From: Gnetum montanum
Taxonomy: Eukaryota > Streptophyta > Gnetopsida > Gnetales > Gnetaceae
Assembly: GCA_015680685.1 (NCBI GenBank)
Contig: MNCI01011140.1
Span: 168,734-226,346 of the forward strand
Direction: 5' to 3'
DNA length: 57,613 nt
Shown here: positions 54,314-57,613 of the stretch, in pieces
Layout of the letters: the number at the start of each line of letters is the position of its first letter
Position numbering within the stretch: the first letter of the stretch is position 1
Program-made: the position numbers and the translations under genes
The notes under the pieces: generated by a model
Seen by the model: only the letters and a program-made list of their open reading frames with translations
Told to the model about the DNA's origin: nothing
The model's database searches: none

Positions 54314-56937
54314 CCAATCTCCCCCTATGATATTCAACATTTCTTCTTTTGAACTATGATTCATGCTTAGTTTTTTCAAAAAAAAATGCTTTAAATTCAT
54401 TGATTGATGGCCATACATATAGGAAAACCAATTAGTTGAACTCTAAAACAATGCTCTCTAGGATAGAATACTAGTCATAATGGCTTACAAATCCTCTAAC
54501 AAAAGCATGAGTGAGAACCTAAAACTAGTCATACCATTAAATGTTGATACTTAGGGTTTGCTGTAAAAGCTAATTCAATATAATATTTTCTATTTGTAAT
54601 ACCCTCCTTCCTACCCTTAGGTTAGAGAGTATTGCATTAAGTATAGAACATGTAATGAATGATTGGTTATGACAAAGAAAATAAAAAATCAAATGAGCTA
54701 ACATTGTGATAAGGAAACAAATGGAGACTTATGATGAAGCCATGACTAAAAGAAAATAGAAGAAACTATAATAGTGGAAGGTAATAATATAATTAATACA
54801 CACACACACACAAATACACACATGGCTTAAAAATAGAATCATGAATATGAATATTTGAAAATACTCATGAATATTCAATAATATCAAAACATGCTTAGAC
54901 ATTCATAATATCTATAATCCAATACATCAAACATGAGAAAAAGAATAATATGATACATATCTATGAAATGTTAGAATAATATCAAAGATAAAATACTAGT
55001 GCTGAAAAGTAAATATGAATAAAGTCAAAATTAGCAGTAAATATGAAAGGATCTCCTTGTAAATAAGAGAGGAGATCAATATACATTGAGTAAAAAGCCT
55101 TGGCACCTCCTCCAGCTGAATTGAGGGCAAGTCTCATGGTGGCTAGACGAAGGCACATTAGCTTGCAAGTTAAGTTAGCATGCACAAACAATCCAAACAT
55201 CGTTGAACACACATCCAACATAAATTCAAATGTCAAATGAAGTCTAATCAAACTAAATTTTCTACTTCACTCATCAACCTACAAATAAGGAGATTAGCAT
55301 GCACCAGACTCAGTTTCAAATGTATGAGTTATTATTATCATGTGTACTTATCCAAATATCTAAGTTAATGCTAAACCAAATGTCCAACTATCATGTACAA
55401 GGATTTATTATTAGTCTCAAATCAAGCTACTGGTGCTAGAGGTACCATCTAGGACTTATTTGTAATATTTTAAATGTGTCAAATAAAAGGATCAATTACT
55501 CATGAATCATCCTCTTGTGTAGAATAAGATCTACAATGAAAGCTACATTGATGCATCATAATAAGGGTGAAATACCAAACATTTTTAGGGAGTCCATCTT
55601 CAACCAGTGATACAACTTAGTGGTGGCTCCTAAAAAACAACATTCATATGATTCATATGAATATGGATTTTTGCTAGAATGAAGATTGTTATTTTCTAAC
55701 ATGTATCTATGCTTATTAACCTTTTGTTATGGTTGACTATGCTTTTATGTGGTTGATTTATATGCCTTGTTATTTTTTAATGGACTTGGCTTTATATATA
55801 TATATTTTTTGTTTTATTTTCTTTTTATTTATTGTAATTCCTTATCCTTTTAATATTTTTTTAAATATTTTTATATTTTTAGCATTTTTAAATTTTTTCT
55901 TTGATTTTAGCATATCGGCACTAACTATTGGTGGAGTTTTGAGTTATTAGATATCAAGTACTAAATGGTCATTGGTACATGAGGAACTACTTTGATTTTA
56001 GTACATTGTGTTTAGCTAATTTATATTTTTATAAAATTATATTGTTATATTATATTTTTAGTTTTTAATTTATTTTTAGCTTATTCTTTAGAGGGTCTCA
56101 TAATAGTGTTTTTATTAGTTATATCTTTAACCTTAGACTTTGTTAATAGATTAGGCTTAGACATAACTATTATCTTGGATTTAGACATAGTTATTAACTT
56201 TCTCACTTGAGATGCCCATTAGGCTAGCATTTGGCATTGACCCATGTTTGAAAAGGATTTAAAAATATTTTTAGAATTCGGAATTATTTTAAATTTAATT
56301 GTTACCAATGAGAATTTCCCTTTGCCAATGCTACCAAACCCTTATAAAAATATATACCTAGCAACTATTCCATGAGATATCAACCAATTGTATAGTTGAC
56401 ACCTAAGCTAGAGAGGAAGACTTTGCTAGTTTGAAAAGAAAGCTAGATCTCAATTTTCATTGTCAACCCTAAACTGTGATCAGCCATAGTTTTAAATCTT
56501 TTTTAGATCCCATCATTTACTTACAGTTTTGTCTAGGATTTCAAGCTTGTTTGGGAGATTAAATCCATGCAAGGATTCTTTTCTAAAGTATTTTTATTTT
56601 TAGGTAGGGTGAATTTATTATTTTTATCTTGTTCAAGAGTTTTGGTAATATTTCTTTTGCATGAATGTGTCTTTTTCGATTCTATTTGTTTAACAACTAT
56701 TTGTCAAATTATTGAATTCTCCAATTACTTAATGTCTTCAACCAAACCCATAAGGGAGTATTTTGATATTTATTTATCCTACTTAGTCTTAGGAATGATT
56801 CCCTTGGTTTTTTTTAATTCTAGGTTATTATGTTAGTTATGATGAGGAGGATTTAGAAGAGGCAATTAATGATTAAAATTCTTATTTAGCTTTTGATTAT
56901 TTTCCATTATGTTTCTAGCTTAAGTTGTCATTATGTG
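54314..56937. other. No gene supported
   Basis: AT-rich DNA. Just after the LTR, CCAATCTCCCCCTATGATAT resembles an inverted polypurine tract. A minus frame at 54982-55251 (89 codons, Gly/Ala patch SAGGGAKAFYS) and a hydrophobic plus frame at 55729-55950 are open but unrecognised; the latter reflects T-richness. A (CA)n tract is at 54798-54812. Confidence 0.4.
54798..54812. repeat. (CA)n microsatellite
   Basis: About seven CA units. Confidence 0.9.
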
Positions 56938-57613
56938 TGATGAGTAGCGAGGTACCCCTACATTCAACCATACGAAACGAGCGTAGCACACATGATCCGG
57001 TCAAACTCCGTAGACTAAATGCCTGAACGCCCCATGGAACACTTGGGGTTAATCATTCGTTGTCTTCCCAGACTTACTTGTTGTTGTCACGGTGTATGGT
57101 TAAGTAAGTCCGAGGTATATGATTTTTTTGGTCTTTTATGGTTTTTCTCCTATGCTAAGGGTAAAGGGTTGAGAAAGCTAACTAACTCTAACTAAGGACC
57201 TAAGTCTAAATTAACTAGCGTCAGCATCTGTTCCCACTTACCGTACACACCCTAAACTATGCAATTATGGCTACCAAATGCTAATCATTACTGGGATCAC
57301 CACACGTAACGCATGTGCTCGAAATGGTCATACTGAGGCACCTAACTTGCCTAAGCGTGATGAGTAGCCGATTCCTTGACTAGCTGTACACACCCGTAGA
57401 TGCTTGTAATCAAGTCATACTCATCCCGCATTCTAGGAGACAAGGGTGAGAGAATCTAATCGCGATGAGTAGCTGATTTCTTGGTTAGCTGTACACATTT
57501 TTCAATGCTCGTAACCAAGTCATACTCATACCACACTAACAACAGGTAATAAATAACATGTAATAAACATATTCCATGCACTGTAAGGTTTATCCACAAA
57601 GCTCATCTTTATT
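56938..57613 (-). repeat. LTR of the TGATGAG family, cut by the window end
   Basis: Starts TGATGAGTAGCGAGGTACCC and follows the solo LTR at 17734 closely in its first 90 bases (GATCCGGTC, CTCCG, AGACTAAATGCCT). The promoter and palindrome array lie beyond the window. No primer site is obvious to its left, so whether it is solo or part of an element is open. Confidence 0.8.
57359..57537. repeat. 105-bp tandem duplication inside the LTR
   Basis: GATGAGTAGCCGATTCCTTG at 57359 recurs as GATGAGTAGCTGATTTCTTG at 57464, each followed by TAGCTGTACACA and AAGTCATACTCAT. The other LTR copies have this block once. Confidence 0.75.

Noticed and set aside
55729-55950. Hydrophobic plus-strand frame with several membrane-like runs
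   Set aside because: Composed of TTT/ATT-rich DNA; no conserved features.

Overview
This is nuclear DNA from a vascular plant with a large, repeat-rich genome. The evidence is Tat/Athila-type and other plant Ty3/gypsy retrotransposons, plant LINEs of two types, RNA polymerase II style TATA boxes and GT-AG introns. A gymnosperm or a large-genome angiosperm would fit; the species cannot be read from the sequence. The window is almost entirely nested, decayed retroelements. Reading frames are broken mainly by stop codons that look like C-to-T changes (CAG, CAA and CGA to TAG, TAA and TGA), as expected after long cytosine methylation.

Layout. 1-830: GC-rich LINE ORF1 fragment (DUF4283 type, minus). 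880-3380: gypsy gag remnant (minus), followed by a 30-bp minisatellite and a palindrome-bearing repeat array (3385-5520). 5534-11385: element A (minus; 5' LTR, gag, DLG-type protease, RT, RNase H; the 3' part is lost). 11386-15720: element E (minus; gag, protease, RT, RNase H, integrase), then a 0.6-kb tandem duplication and an exact-period 21-bp minisatellite. 17734-18588: solo LTR with an N gap. 19055-20960: decayed multi-exon gene of unknown function (plus). 21685-23270: LTR-like promoter region. 24230-28950: LINE 1 (plus), split by a solo LTR with a perfect 5-bp target duplication. 29765-30025: possible intact small gene. 30780-31390: RTE LINE fragment (minus). 31557-38400: LINE 2 (plus), split inside its endonuclease by element B. 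38857-54313: element D (minus), split between RT and RNase H by element C (41619-50660), which has a perfect TTCTT duplication. 56938-57613: another LTR of the A/C family, cut by the window end.

Two pairs stand out. A (with pol) and C (gag plus a 900-codon coiled-coil-rich ORF, no pol) share LTR ends, TATA position and gag start. D (with pol) and B (one 479-codon ORF, no pol) share primer-binding site, polypurine tract, LTR terminus and protein start. Each thus looks like a potentially autonomous family with a non-autonomous partner. In both families the LTR promoter region carries clusters of short palindromes. In A/C they form a three-copy compound palindrome just upstream of a conserved TATA box, and the core motif differs between sub-families. 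This promoter architecture and the pol-less protein-coding partners are the best candidates for undescribed biology here.
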